Assembly (NCBI GenBank): GCA_965212195.1
Contig: CBDBUW010000013.1
Location: forward strand, 1 to 64,000
Source of the DNA: JAJCYK01 sp965212195
GTDB lineage: Bacteria; Bacteroidota; Bacteroidia; Cytophagales; Cyclobacteriaceae
Direction: 5' to 3'
Length of the DNA stretch: 64,000 bases
The notes beneath the pieces were generated by a model that saw only the letters and a program-made list of their open reading frames with translations, did no database searches and had not been told where the DNA came from. The stretch's first letter is position 1; each line of letters opens with the position of its first letter. This document shows, piece after piece, positions 29,094-38,655 of this stretch. The position numbers and the translations under genes are program-made.

Positions 29094-30443
29094 ATGAAGC
29101 TCATAATTAGGACAATCTTAACATCAATAGTGGTACTTCAAGCATGCTCAGAGTTGAGTCAGGAGCAGAGTATTTCCCCTCTGAATGAATTGGAAGGATC
29201 TCTGGTAAAAGTGTTAGTTGAGCATTCAGTAGATCCTTGGTATCCGTTAGTCCTAGACTCCACATACGGAGGGTATCTAAGTGACTTTAGTTTTGACTGG
29301 CAGCCAAATGGGCCCCAAAACAAAATGATTGTCAGTCAGGCTCGTCATATCTGGACTTGTTCCAAACTGGCTGAATTTCATGATAATGGTCAAGATTTTC
29401 AATCCTATGCCGCTCATGGGTTTGATTTCCTGCGAAAAAAAATGTGGGATGCCGAATTGGGGGGGTTCTATCACTTAGTTGATCAACAAGGTACTGCAAT
29501 AGCCAACGATGAAGGACAAATTCAAAAAAATGCTTACGGGAATGCTTTTGCCATTTATGGACTCTCAGCCTACTATCAAATATCCAATCACCAGCCAGCG
29601 CTTGATCTGGCAGTGAACACCTTCAAATGGCTGGATCAGCACAGCTACGATTCCCTGTATGGCGGATACTTTCAATTTCTAGCACAGGATGGGACACCGT
29701 TTGTTTCAGGCTATGGGGGTACTCCGCCTAAAGATCAAAATAGCAGCATACATTTATTAGAAGCTTTTACAGAACTATATAAGGTTTGGCCCGATGAAAT
29801 AGTGAGGGCTCGACTGACCGAATTATTGGAACTGATCAGAGATACCATTACTAAAGAAACAGGTTATATGAACTTATTCTTCAATAGGGATTGGACGCCC
29901 TTTACTTACAAAGATCATCTAGCCAGGGGCCGAGCGGATAACTTTAACTTGGATCACGTATCGTTCGGTCATGATATTGAGACAGCCTATTTGATAATGG
30001 AAGCCTCGGAAGTATTAGGTTTAGGGCATGATTCGAATACCTTATCCAGGGCTAAGACCATGGTGGATCACACGTTGAAACATGGTTGGGACTCTTTGGT
30101 GGGCGGGATTTATGATGGCGGTTATTACTTTGATAGTTTAAATTCAATTTCAATCATTAAGAACTCTAAAGTGTGGTGGGCTCAAGCGGAAGCTCTTAAC
30201 ACGCTTCTAATTATGAGTGAGTTATATCCGGAGGATCCCCTCCAGTATAGTGAAAAGTTCGAAACCCAATGGCATTACATTCAAAATAACCTCATTGATA
30301 GGGAACACAGGGGTTGGTATTGGGGTGGTTTGGACCAAGAACCTGAAAGAGAATCAGCCCCCAAAGCTCAAATATGGAAGGTAAACTACCATACTGCAAG
30401 GTCACTGATGAATTGCATAAATAGAATTAGGTCTGGCGATTAA
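29094..30443 (+). CDS. Exported AGE-family sugar epimerase/isomerase-like lipoprotein
   Basis: The 449-residue protein begins with a lipoprotein signal (MKLIIRTILTSIVVLQACSE, lipid Cys18). The rest is an (alpha/alpha)6 barrel of the N-acylglucosamine/cellobiose 2-epimerase superfamily: STYGGYLSDF, WTCSKLAEF, GGFYHLVDQQG, NAYGNAFAIYGLSAYY, DNFNLDHVSFGHDIETAYLI and KVWWAQAEALNTLL. The conserved His in FGHDIE and in NYHTARSL fit catalytic positions of the family. Start is ATG 29094, where the signal begins; a longer frame from 29022 overlaps the upstream gene. Export makes a role in processing external sugars likely. Substrate is unknown. Confidence 0.85.
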   Translation: MKLIIRTILTSIVVLQACSELSQEQSISPLNELEGSLVKVLVEHSVDPWYPLVLDSTYGGYLSDFSFDWQPNGPQNKMIVSQARHIWTCSKLAEFHDNGQDFQSYAAHGFDFLRKKMWDAELGGFYHLVDQQGTAIANDEGQIQKNAYGNAFAIYGLSAYYQISNHQPALDLAVNTFKWLDQHSYDSLYGGYFQFLAQDGTPFVSGYGGTPPKDQNSSIHLLEAFTELYKVWPDEIVRARLTELLELIRDTITKETGYMNLFFNRDWTPFTYKDHLARGRADNFNLDHVSFGHDIETAYLIMEASEVLGLGHDSNTLSRAKTMVDHTLKHGWDSLVGGIYDGGYYFDSLNSISIIKNSKVWWAQAEALNTLLIMSELYPEDPLQYSEKFETQWHYIQNNLIDREHRGWYWGGLDQEPERESAPKAQIWKVNYHTARSLMNCINRIRSGD

Positions 30444-30555
30444 TGGCCGTTAATGAGGGCATTGGGACGGAATTGTAAACCAACAGCGAGAACTCAATCT
30501 TGAAAAGCAGTCAAGTTTGTTTGATCGGTAAATCCTTAGGGACATTTTCCTCAAA

Positions 30556-32682
30556 TCAATCCGGCAAACTAAATGCCACTAGTACACCATTGTGCACTGG
30601 TTTCATTTTTGCCCCACCGGCTGATATTACCACATACTGCTTGCCATTGGCAAGATAGGTGCTCGGGGTAGCGTTCCCATCGAAAGGAAGGTCATGTTCC
30701 CAAAGCGTTTCCCCGTTTTCCCTGTCAAAAGCTCGAAACTTTGCATCGGCGGTGGCACCAATAAACAATAAGCCTCCGGCAGTGACTACGGGCCCTCCGT
30801 AATTCTCAGTACCCGTGATGGGAATACCTCGTGCGGTCAAAGCTTCATATTCACCTAAAGGCACCTTCCATTTGATGGTTCCGGTATTGAGATCCACCGC
30901 ATTAAGAGTACCCCAAGGTGGTTTGATGGCGGGATACCCTTCGTGGTCAAGCCATCGTTGAAAACCTCGAAACACATAAGGAGGCAGGCTTTCGTCTTGG
31001 TCCAGCTGTTCAACCGTTGAGGTCTTCAGGCCAAATAGAAAATCCACAATAGCCTGTCGGCGCTCTTCACTTAGTTGGTCGAAAGCCGGCATGCGTCCTC
31101 CACCATAGAGTATGGATCGCATCACTTGCTCTTTGGTAAGGCGTTGGGAAACATCCTGTAAGGCTGGAAATCCGCCCTCTGGATTACCCTTTCGATCGGT
31201 GCCATGGCACGAAGCGCATTGGATTTGATAATGTTTTTCACCAATAGGTAAAGGGCTACCATCAGTTTGCTTGGTGGGGACTAATTGATAAAACCATGGT
31301 ATCTCATTCACATTAACGTAAAGGATCCCTTCAGGATCTGCTGCTGACCCACCCCATTCCATGCCGCCGTCATAGCCGGGAAACATTATGACTTGCTCCA
31401 GGCTTGGTGGTGGGTAAGCTCCGTAATTGCCTGAAATACTAAATACATCCTTGCTTAATTGAAATGCTTTAGGAGAGATATTCGAAAAATCATCGGGAGT
31501 ATATTTTTGTCGCATCAAGGGGGGAGGCTTGATGGGAAAGGGCTGCGTGGGCCAAGTTTGAATTCCGGCAATCCTGGACTTAGGTGTAGCTCGTTCCTCA
31601 ATGGGCCATAGAGGTTCACCGGTGACTCGGTCAAATACAAATAACAACCCCATTTTGGTTCCTTGAGCCACCACGTCCAGTTCTTTCCCTTGGTATTGCA
31701 CTGTCAGCAAGGTTGGCGGTGCCGGATTATCCAGGTCCCAAAGATCGTGATGGACCAGTTGTTGATGCCAGAGTCGTTCGCCGGTGTGCGCATTTAAGGC
31801 AATAAGGGAGTTGGCAAATAGATTTTGCCCGTAACGCCTACCACCATAAAAATCCGGCCCGGCTGTTTCGGTGGACAGGTAGACGATACCTCGCTCAGTA
31901 TCAATAGCCAGCCCCGACCAATCAGAAGCTCCTCCCGTATTTTGTAAATAATCTTCTGGCCAGGTTTCCCATCCGAATTCACCAGGACGGGGTAGAGTAT
32001 GGAAAATCCATTTGCGTTCCCCGGTACGAATATCAAAAGCCCTCACTGCCCCTGGTACATTCTCGGCAACATTTGCACCGATGATAAACATATCTTGGTA
32101 TATGTGCCCGGGTGTATTTAGACCTACATTGGGTTTACCCGGTACATCCATGCCCTCACCTAGGTGAATCCAACCCTCAGTACCAAAGGAAGAAACGAGT
32201 TGACCATTGGTGGCATCCAGGGCATACAGTCTACTCCCTTTCATACTCAGTATTCGGCCCATGTTGCCATCATGCCAATACATCAATCCCCGCTGATCTC
32301 CATCAGCCAGGGAATCAAATACTGTGGTTGGATCGAAGGTCCAAAGTTGTTGTCCGGTAGCACCATCCAGTGCCACCACCCGACTGTGAGGTGTGGCGGT
32401 ATACAACTTGCCATCGACAATAAGATTGTTGGTTTGATACATGGCACTGTCACCGGTGTCATATGTCCAGGCAACTTCCAAATTATCAACGTTGTCTTTA
32501 TTGATTTGCTTCAGTACGGAATATTGATTACTGGTAGGGTGTCCCAGGTAATGTGCCCAATCCGCTCCAGCACCTTCAGGTTGCTTGTTTTCGCACGCGG
32601 TGAAGCAAAATCCCAGCAAAAAGGCCATTACGGCGGACGGCCTAATTAAACTAAAGTGTTTGTTTTTAGGTGTTAGATTCAT
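30556..32682 (-). CDS. PQQ-dependent dehydrogenase with internal cytochrome c domain
   Basis: The 708-residue lipoprotein (FLLGFCFTAC, lipid Cys30) has an eight-bladed quinoprotein propeller: WAHYLGHPTSNQYS, LEVAWTYDTGD, RVVALDGATGQQLWTF, IALNAHTGERLWHQQLVHHD, AVDLNTGTIKWKVPLGE. A cytochrome c insert lies at about 480-560 with the haem motif CASCH (Cys489, Cys492, His493) and a Met-containing GGGRMPAFDQL ligand region. Such enzymes oxidise sugars or alcohols in the periplasm and pass electrons to the respiratory chain. It diverges from the sulfatase gene across 183 bp. The substrate is probably a sugar, judged from neighbours. Confidence 0.88.
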   Translation of the reverse strand: MNLTPKNKHFSLIRPSAVMAFLLGFCFTACENKQPEGAGADWAHYLGHPTSNQYSVLKQINKDNVDNLEVAWTYDTGDSAMYQTNNLIVDGKLYTATPHSRVVALDGATGQQLWTFDPTTVFDSLADGDQRGLMYWHDGNMGRILSMKGSRLYALDATNGQLVSSFGTEGWIHLGEGMDVPGKPNVGLNTPGHIYQDMFIIGANVAENVPGAVRAFDIRTGERKWIFHTLPRPGEFGWETWPEDYLQNTGGASDWSGLAIDTERGIVYLSTETAGPDFYGGRRYGQNLFANSLIALNAHTGERLWHQQLVHHDLWDLDNPAPPTLLTVQYQGKELDVVAQGTKMGLLFVFDRVTGEPLWPIEERATPKSRIAGIQTWPTQPFPIKPPPLMRQKYTPDDFSNISPKAFQLSKDVFSISGNYGAYPPPSLEQVIMFPGYDGGMEWGGSAADPEGILYVNVNEIPWFYQLVPTKQTDGSPLPIGEKHYQIQCASCHGTDRKGNPEGGFPALQDVSQRLTKEQVMRSILYGGGRMPAFDQLSEERRQAIVDFLFGLKTSTVEQLDQDESLPPYVFRGFQRWLDHEGYPAIKPPWGTLNAVDLNTGTIKWKVPLGEYEALTARGIPITGTENYGGPVVTAGGLLFIGATADAKFRAFDRENGETLWEHDLPFDGNATPSTYLANGKQYVVISAGGAKMKPVHNGVLVAFSLPD

Positions 32683-32865
32683 GGGATCACCATAGTTAGA
32701 TTTTTTATTTTTCGCGTTAAGCTTGCTAAAATAAGATGCAGCTTCATTTTTGAAGTAAATACTGTTATTTAATAAGAAAGAAAAGTAATATGGAATTAAA
32801 AAAAATTTTAGAGTTCATTTGTAATACGGTTGCTGAATTTTCCTTAATGACCGGACTCACGTACT

Positions 32866-34788
32866 ATGCTAGAACTTGGTTTTGTAAGTGTCATATTGCC
32901 AAATTATTTACTTGAAAAACTAACTCCCGCAGTAGTGGGGCTTAAAACCACATTGATAAAAAGTAGAAGTTATCTGAGGCAATTTCTTGGATATTGTTTG
33001 GTAATGATGATCCTGCAATGTTGCGTCCAAAAGGATTCTCAATATTTGAATTCAAATTCAAATACAAACAGCAAAACCAACGTCATTCTAGTGGTTACCG
33101 ATGATCAAGGCTATGGGGATTTAGGGTATCATGGCAATCCATGGCTCAAAACGCCCAACCTGGATTTGTTTGCGGCCCAATCCCTTGAGTTAACCAATTT
33201 CCATGTGGGAACTACTTGTACACCTACCAGAGCGGGGTTAATGACTGGTCGCAATGCCAATCGAAATAATGCCTGGCATACCATCGCGGGATGTTCCATA
33301 CTTCAAGAAGATGAGGAAACAATGGCCGAGGTATTTGCCCGCAACGGTTATCAGACGGCCATGTTTGGCAAATGGCATTTAGGTGATAACTACCCTTTCA
33401 GGCCGCACGATCGAGGTTTTCAAACAGCACTATACCATGGTGGCGGAGGAATTGGACAAACTCCAGACTACTGGGAGAACGACTATTTCGATGATACCTA
33501 TTTTAGGAATGGTTCTCCTGAAAAATTCAAAGGGTATTGCACCGATGTTTGGTTTAATGAAGCTATTGGTTTCTTGAATAGCTCCCAAGAAAAACCATTC
33601 TTTTTGTACCTGGCTACCAATGCGGCTCACTCACCTTTTAATGTGCCACCAGAGTATATTAAGCAGTATGAAGCAGCGCCCCTTACCCAGGAGCAAAAGC
33701 GTTTTTACGCGATGATAAGCAACATTGACCATAACTTTGGGAAATTGCTTACCTACTTAGACCAATCAGGGCTTTCGGAGAATACCATACTGATATTTAC
33801 TACCGACAACGGAACAGCCAAAGGGATTACATACCTCAAGGATCAAGATGAATGGGTTGGTTACAACGCCAATCTACGCGGTACTAAGGGCAGCCATTAC
33901 GACGGGGGGCATCGGGTTCCGTTTTTCATACGTTGGCCTCAAGGTAACTTTGCACATGGTGAAAGTATTAATGAATTAGTAGCTCATGTGGATCTACTAC
34001 CTACCTTGTCGGAGTTATGTGAAATCTCCTACACACCGGCCAGACCCTTAGATGGAACAAGTGTGGTCAAGATCATATCAGGAGAGGTAGATCAGCTAGA
34101 CCGGATGTTGGTCATTGATACTCAACGAAACCAATGGCCCCAAAAAGGTCAAAAGAGCTGCGTTATGTCTACCCAGTGGAGGCTGATAAATGGCAATGAG
34201 CTTTATGATTTTTTCGATGACCCTGGGCAAACCACCAATCTGGCCGATCATCACCCTCAGCAAGTTGAGAAAATGCAAGAATTCTATGAACAGTGGTGGA
34301 CCAGCATCGAGCCAGATTTTAAATACGCTTTAATACCAGTGGGTCATGAGAATGCAGATTCTGTGATGTTAACCATTCATGATCTGCACACCACCGATGG
34401 GCTTCCGTGGAATCAAACCATGATTCGCGAAGCCATTCAGCATCCACAAGGTTACTACAACTTGAAGGTGGTGGAGGAGGGCGATTATCGAATTAGCCTA
34501 AGTCGTTACCCTGCCGAAAGTGGGCTCACCATTAACGGCAAAGCCGAACGGATGCCTCCTTTTGCCTTCAGCGATGGGGCTCCTCCCGGCAAGGAACTGG
34601 AAGCGACTCACGCGATAGTGGAATTAGCAGACACCACTTTCACGGTAACGGTAGATCCACAGCAACCTGCGGTGGTCTTTCAAGGCCCACTGAACCATGG
34701 GGAACATAAAATGAGCAGCTACTTCATTACCTCAAATGGTGAAAAGATCCCTGCATACTATATTGGGATAAAGAAACTGGACCTTTGA
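32866..34788 (+). CDS. Exported sulfatase (arylsulfatase family)
   Basis: The product (640 residues from ATG 32866) is a type I sulfatase. NVILVVTDDQGYGDLG gives the metal-binding Asp pair (79, 80), CTPTRAGLMTGR (Cys118-Arg122 as C-T-P-T-R) is the formylglycine motif, and MFGKWHLGD, TTDNGTAKG and GTKGSHYDGGHRVPFF complete the active site. The N-terminus has a hydrophobic stretch ending MMILQCC; a TTG at 32953 would give a neat lipoprotein signal and may be the real start. It probably removes sulfate from an exported or environmental glycan. The DUF1080 gene follows 80 bp downstream. A formylglycine-generating enzyme is not in the window. Confidence 0.9.
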   Translation: MLELGFVSVILPNYLLEKLTPAVVGLKTTLIKSRSYLRQFLGYCLVMMILQCCVQKDSQYLNSNSNTNSKTNVILVVTDDQGYGDLGYHGNPWLKTPNLDLFAAQSLELTNFHVGTTCTPTRAGLMTGRNANRNNAWHTIAGCSILQEDEETMAEVFARNGYQTAMFGKWHLGDNYPFRPHDRGFQTALYHGGGGIGQTPDYWENDYFDDTYFRNGSPEKFKGYCTDVWFNEAIGFLNSSQEKPFFLYLATNAAHSPFNVPPEYIKQYEAAPLTQEQKRFYAMISNIDHNFGKLLTYLDQSGLSENTILIFTTDNGTAKGITYLKDQDEWVGYNANLRGTKGSHYDGGHRVPFFIRWPQGNFAHGESINELVAHVDLLPTLSELCEISYTPARPLDGTSVVKIISGEVDQLDRMLVIDTQRNQWPQKGQKSCVMSTQWRLINGNELYDFFDDPGQTTNLADHHPQQVEKMQEFYEQWWTSIEPDFKYALIPVGHENADSVMLTIHDLHTTDGLPWNQTMIREAIQHPQGYYNLKVVEEGDYRISLSRYPAESGLTINGKAERMPPFAFSDGAPPGKELEATHAIVELADTTFTVTVDPQQPAVVFQGPLNHGEHKMSSYFITSNGEKIPAYYIGIKKLDL

Positions 34789-34868
34789 CGATTCAGCGGT
34801 CAATTAGTAGTTCCTGCCGGCAGATAGGTATATTTTGTACCAGTATTTCATTTTAACTCACTCATGCA

Positions 34869-35654
34869 ATGAAAACAATCTCCATTTCCTTACTAGGTTT
34901 TCTTCTTTTTATTTCATGTCAGCCAAGGGAAGCTACGGAACCTGAACTAAACTCTCCTCAGTGGATAAGCTTATTTAATGGAAATAACTTAGATGGTTGG
35001 ACCATTCGTATTCGGGGAAAGGAATTAGGTGAAAATTACGGTAATACGTTCCAGGTGGATAGTGGTATCCTAAAGATCCGCTACCATGAATATCAAAGCT
35101 ACGACGACCAATTCGGAGCCATATACTTTAACCGACCCTTTTCGAATTACCGGCTCAAAGTGGAGTATCGTTTCGTCGGAGAAACCGCACCCGGAGCTCC
35201 AGAATGGGGCTACCGTGACAGTGGGGTGCAATTCCACGGGCAATCTCCGCAATCTATGAAACCGGGTCAATCTTTTCCTGTTTGCCTGGAGTATAATCTA
35301 CACGGAGGTAATGGGATCGACGAACGACCCACCGGAGAAGTATGTACTATCGGTACTTATGTGCAGATAAACGGATCCCGAAATCCGTCATTTTGTACAC
35401 CTCCTGAGGTGAAACGAACGTTTCATGGTGACCAGTGGGTAACTCTGGAAATTGAGGTAAGAGACTCTGTGATTACCCATTATGTAAACGGAGAAGCGAT
35501 AGTCACCTACTCTAGCCCCAGGTATGATCCCGAACATGAGTTTGCAGGTGACCTTATTACGGATAGCAATGATGGCATTACCTCAGGATACATCTCGTTG
35601 CAATCCAATAGCCACCCCATTGATTTTCGGAAGGTAGAGATTTTAGAATACTGA
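34869..35654 (+). CDS. DUF1080 lipoprotein (3-keto-disaccharide hydrolase-like)
   Basis: The 261-residue lipoprotein (signal ISLLGFLLFISC) is one DUF1080 domain: WISLFNGNNLDGWTIR, QVDSGILKIRY, FGAIYFNRPFSNYRLKVEYR, YRDSGVQFHGQ and SGYISLQSNSHPIDFRKVEI. Some characterised DUF1080 proteins hydrolyse 3-keto-glycosides; others may bind carbohydrate. Placement after a sulfatase and near a PQQ dehydrogenase and an AGE-family protein supports a sugar-degrading role. The reaction is inferred from the family. Confidence 0.85.
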   Translation: MKTISISLLGFLLFISCQPREATEPELNSPQWISLFNGNNLDGWTIRIRGKELGENYGNTFQVDSGILKIRYHEYQSYDDQFGAIYFNRPFSNYRLKVEYRFVGETAPGAPEWGYRDSGVQFHGQSPQSMKPGQSFPVCLEYNLHGGNGIDERPTGEVCTIGTYVQINGSRNPSFCTPPEVKRTFHGDQWVTLEIEVRDSVITHYVNGEAIVTYSSPRYDPEHEFAGDLITDSNDGITSGYISLQSNSHPIDFRKVEILEY

Positions 35655-35766
35655 TGTCCTTTGTTGATATCTGATTTTTGAAGTAAGCAAATCCATCAAC
35701 CTTATTTCCAAAGGCCAATTAATAGGCATTGAATATCGTCAAATTCCATAGACAACGCCCAATCTT

Positions 35767-35973
35767 TCACCCTCTTCGCTCTCTTTCAAAATACAAATAA
35801 AAATAAATGGCAAAGCCGAAATCGGTGGCGTCGGTAGATACTAAAGTCCAACCGTCACTGCTATATTCATCCAATTTTGCTTGAATGTCATTGGAGGAAC
35901 TTTTGACGATGTGCTCTCTGTCAGTTGTAAGCTTAGAATAATATATCAGTGACTCCAGGTGATATTCTTTCAT
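35767..35973 (-). CDS. Small DUF4177-like protein
   Basis: The 68-residue protein (MKEYHLESLIYYSK ... IQAKLDEYSSDGWTLVSTDA ... AIYFYLYFERE) has the DUF4177 pattern in which a long helix is followed by GW(T/E)LVS and a beta-strand with aromatic residues. Start is ATG 35973; a longer in-frame start at 36024 lacks family similarity. ATG overlaps the TGA of the upstream frame (35970-36275), so they may be coupled. Function unknown. Confidence 0.6.
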   Translation of the reverse strand: MKEYHLESLIYYSKLTTDREHIVKSSSNDIQAKLDEYSSDGWTLVSTDATDFGFAIYFYLYFERERRG

Positions 35974-36275
35974 AGTTCGAATTTTAAACCTGATGAAGAT
36001 AAGAACTTTGAAGTAAATGTCCATTCGAGGGGTGATCTACCCCTGTATTGGTCATCAAACATAAAAACAGATGGAGTCCTTACTAACAGAAAAGAAAAAT
36101 CACCCCGGGTTTCAATAATTGATACTCCTAAGTAGTAATTTGAAATTGGGTGGGTGGAGGGGTCCCCAATAAAACAATCAAATCGCATATGGAACCCATT
36201 GCCATCGCAATTGAAGGGGGTAATATCATTTAAGAGCTTCTCATTAAAACTCCATGTTAGTGAGATTGCGCCCTG
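35970..36275 (-). pseudogene. Possible remnant or small unknown gene upstream of the DUF4177 gene
   Basis: The frame is open for about 100 codons and looks protein-like throughout (WSFNEKLLNDITPFNCDGNG, MRFDCFIGDPSTHP, GDFSFLLVRTPSVFMFDDQY, LEWTFTSKFLSSS). The first ATG is only at 36188, one third of the way in. It begins just after the SDR stop codon and ends overlapping the DUF4177 ATG. It may be a 5'-truncated gene or a small gene using a non-ATG start. No family is recognised. Confidence 0.4.
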
Positions 36276-36291
36276 TCAACTTTCTTGGGTG

Positions 36292-37083
36292 TTATACTAC
36301 ATTGAGCCATCCACCATCCACATAGTAGGTGGAACCCAGGCAATAACTAGCTTGTGGTGAGCAGAGAAAAACAAAGAATTTGGCCAGTTCCTCCGGAGTG
36401 CCGAACCGGCCTATAGGGGTTTTTTCCTTAGCCAAACGTTCTAGATATTCATCGGCACTGATCCCCTCTTGTTTTCCTAGATTGGTAGCGGTCTTTCTCC
36501 AGTCAGGAGTGATGATTAACCCTGGATTGATGGTATTTACCCTGATGTTGTAGCTGATGGCTTCATTGGCCAGACATTTGGAGAACATAGATAAAGCAGC
36601 CTTGGTGGTATTGTAAATGGGCTCATAACCTAAAGGTTGTTTGGCACAGATTGAAGAGTTGTTCAATATCACTCCTCCACCATTATTTTGCATCAAAGGG
36701 ATCAGCGACCTTGACAAACGAACGGCAGCCATTACATGAAGGTCCCAATAATACTGCCATTTGTCATCGGGTGCGTCCATTATTTTTTCATCGCTGCCCA
36801 CGCCGGCGTTGTTTATGAGAATATCTACTCCTTGGTAAATGGCTTGGACTTGGTCGACAAACTCCTGAATCTCTGAGGCCTTACTCACATCGGCTTTGAT
36901 ACCTACGACTTGCACTTGGTAGCGGTTTTTCAAATCGTCCACTACCTGTGCCAGCCGTTCTTGGTTCCGGGCACAAATTACCAGATTTACCCCTTCTTCA
37001 GCTAATGCCCGGGCTACCGCCAGCCCAATTCCTACGGTGCCACCGGTAATAATGGCAATCTTTCCTTTAAGCTGTAAGTCCAT
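36292..37083 (-). CDS. SDR family oxidoreductase
   Basis: The 263-residue classical short-chain dehydrogenase has IAIITGGTVGIGLAVARA (cofactor loop, about 9-26), ILINNAGVG (88-96), LNNSSICAKQP with the catalytic Ser (143/144) and YNTTK (Tyr157, Lys161). The C-terminal CLGSTYYVDGGW is typical of 3-oxoacyl-ACP-reductase-like members. It is cytoplasmic and NAD(P)-dependent, reducing or oxidising a keto/alcohol substrate that cannot be defined. It is third after the dienelactone hydrolase/methyltransferase/MBL genes on this strand. Confidence 0.9.
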   Translation of the reverse strand: MDLQLKGKIAIITGGTVGIGLAVARALAEEGVNLVICARNQERLAQVVDDLKNRYQVQVVGIKADVSKASEIQEFVDQVQAIYQGVDILINNAGVGSDEKIMDAPDDKWQYYWDLHVMAAVRLSRSLIPLMQNNGGGVILNNSSICAKQPLGYEPIYNTTKAALSMFSKCLANEAISYNIRVNTINPGLIITPDWRKTATNLGKQEGISADEYLERLAKEKTPIGRFGTPEELAKFFVFLCSPQASYCLGSTYYVDGGWLNVV

Positions 37084-37166
37084 ACGCTAAGATGTTGATC
37101 ACAATTTGCTTTTTTGTAATTACACAAATTGTGCGGTTTTTCAAAAATTCCAGGAGGCTGCCTAGA

Positions 37167-37991
37167 CTATTTTGAAGACCCGGACAAGAAATTATAAACT
37201 CCTTCAATATTCATTTCCCGCCAGGCCTGATGCTGGCCTAAATGCTGATAGGACTCCAGTAAGATGGATTTTTTCATATCGTCCAGAGATTTACCCTGGG
37301 TATGAGCCTGTTTTACAGCACTAAAGAGTGCCTCAAGATACTTTCTATGTTCCGTCACCTCAGCTTTGCTACCCAGCTCTCCATGACCGGGTGCCAGCAC
37401 TTCGAAATCTAACGCCTCCACTTTTTTGATGGCTTCCATCCAGTCAGGGAAGAAGGAGTTGTTCAGCGTACGATAAGGCAAGCGTTTTATGGAAATAAAA
37501 TCAACGGCAAAAACGGTCTTTTCTTGAGGAAAAAGCATGATAATGCAATTGTCGGAATGGCTTTTACCAGGATAGAACAATTTCACTACCTTACCTCCCA
37601 ATATTAGGGTCATTTTATCATCAAAAGTTTTTTGAGGTAAAGGGGCTTCGATATTTTCCTGCTCTATAGCTTTTTTAGTGAGGCTGTGCCCTACGAAGAC
37701 CGCCTCATCAAAGACCTGTCCTCCGCTAATGTGGTCGGCATGATGATGGCTGTAAATGACGTACTTTACTGGTTGATCGAATCGTTGCTTGATCTCGGTT
37801 TTCAGCCAGGAGGCAGCTTCTTCATTGATTGGATCGGTGGCTATTACCCCATTATCGGTGACCAGAAATACAGAATAATGGGCATTGTTTTGGAACCGGT
37901 AAAGATCGCCCTGGATATTGGTAATGGCCCGTTGTGCAAAGCTAAATTGGCAGCAGATGCCTAGCAAGGCGGTTACAAATAGTAGTTTCAT
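37167..37991 (-). CDS. Exported metallo-beta-lactamase-fold hydrolase
   Basis: The 274-residue protein has a signal peptide (MKLLFVTALLGICCQFSFAQ) and the zinc motif SHHHADHISGG (His82, His84, Asp86, His87), then KSHSDNCIIMLFP and LAPGHGELG for further metal ligands. The spacing fits periplasmic MBL-fold hydrolases of the quinoprotein-relay type (SoxH-like) as well as lactamase-like enzymes. No subclass B1 signature is complete, so antibiotic hydrolysis should not be assumed. It follows the methyltransferase gene by 16 bp. Confidence 0.85.
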   Translation of the reverse strand: MKLLFVTALLGICCQFSFAQRAITNIQGDLYRFQNNAHYSVFLVTDNGVIATDPINEEAASWLKTEIKQRFDQPVKYVIYSHHHADHISGGQVFDEAVFVGHSLTKKAIEQENIEAPLPQKTFDDKMTLILGGKVVKLFYPGKSHSDNCIIMLFPQEKTVFAVDFISIKRLPYRTLNNSFFPDWMEAIKKVEALDFEVLAPGHGELGSKAEVTEHRKYLEALFSAVKQAHTQGKSLDDMKKSILLESYQHLGQHQAWREMNIEGVYNFLSGSSK

Positions 37992-38007
37992 GGTTTTAGT
38001 TAAAGAT

Positions 38008-38655
38008 TCACTTTTTATAGGTGATGGCTACTCCACCACCAGAGTTATCAACAGAGGTGGTATAATTTTCCAAGCCTTGTACATATTTCAGGTATTCTCG
38101 GGTACCCACCATTCCCCTGCTCAAACCACGGACATTGTGGGCGGCAAAACACCCGCCCGAAATTAACTTGGGAGATACATCTTTGAAATAGTTGATATAC
38201 CATTCCTTATCAGCATCGCTAAACACGAAGTCAAAAGGGCCCTCCAGCTCTTTTACCAGGTGGTGGGCATTGGCCAACCGGGCGTCGATATATTCAGACA
38301 ATCCGGCTTTTTCAAAATTAGCCAAGGCCTGCTGCTGTCGGGACTCATCAATCTCGATGGTGATCAATTTTCCGCCGGTCTTACTAAAGGCCCAAGCCAT
38401 CCATATGGCAGAATGACCGGTGGAGGTGCCGATATCCAGCCCACGGGTATAGCCGTTTTTTACAATAATATCGTAGATCAACTGACCGTCAGAGGTGGGA
38501 ATGTTCAGATCACGCCACTGGCCTTTTTTGCTGTCGAGAAAAGCCTTCACTTTTTGGTCCAGCTCCGCGTCTTCTTTAGCAGGATTCTGCCCCTGACTAC
38601 AATTCCCTGTCAAAAGTATAGCCAAAAGTAACAGACAGAGTCGCGAATTGGTCAT
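38008..38655 (-). CDS. Signal-peptide-bearing class I SAM methyltransferase (O-methyltransferase-like)
   Basis: The 215-residue protein has an N-terminal signal-like segment (MTNSRLCLLLLAILLTGNCS) followed by a catechol/caffeoyl-CoA O-methyltransferase-type Rossmann fold: RGLDIGTSTGHSAIWMAWA (SAM loop), KLITIEIDESRQQQA, FDFVFSDADKEWYINYF. ATG 38655 is chosen because the signal begins there; an upstream in-frame ATG at 38763 adds unrelated sequence. Export of a SAM-dependent enzyme is odd because SAM is cytoplasmic, so it may be membrane-tethered. It is 16 bp before the MBL gene. Confidence 0.8.
   Translation of the reverse strand: MTNSRLCLLLLAILLTGNCSQGQNPAKEDAELDQKVKAFLDSKKGQWRDLNIPTSDGQLIYDIIVKNGYTRGLDIGTSTGHSAIWMAWAFSKTGGKLITIEIDESRQQQALANFEKAGLSEYIDARLANAHHLVKELEGPFDFVFSDADKEWYINYFKDVSPKLISGGCFAAHNVRGLSRGMVGTREYLKYVQGLENYTTSVDNSGGGVAITYKK

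Noticed and set aside
37167..37991. Calling the MBL-fold protein a beta-lactamase
   Set aside because: Only the general zinc motif is present; lactamase-specific positions are not evident.
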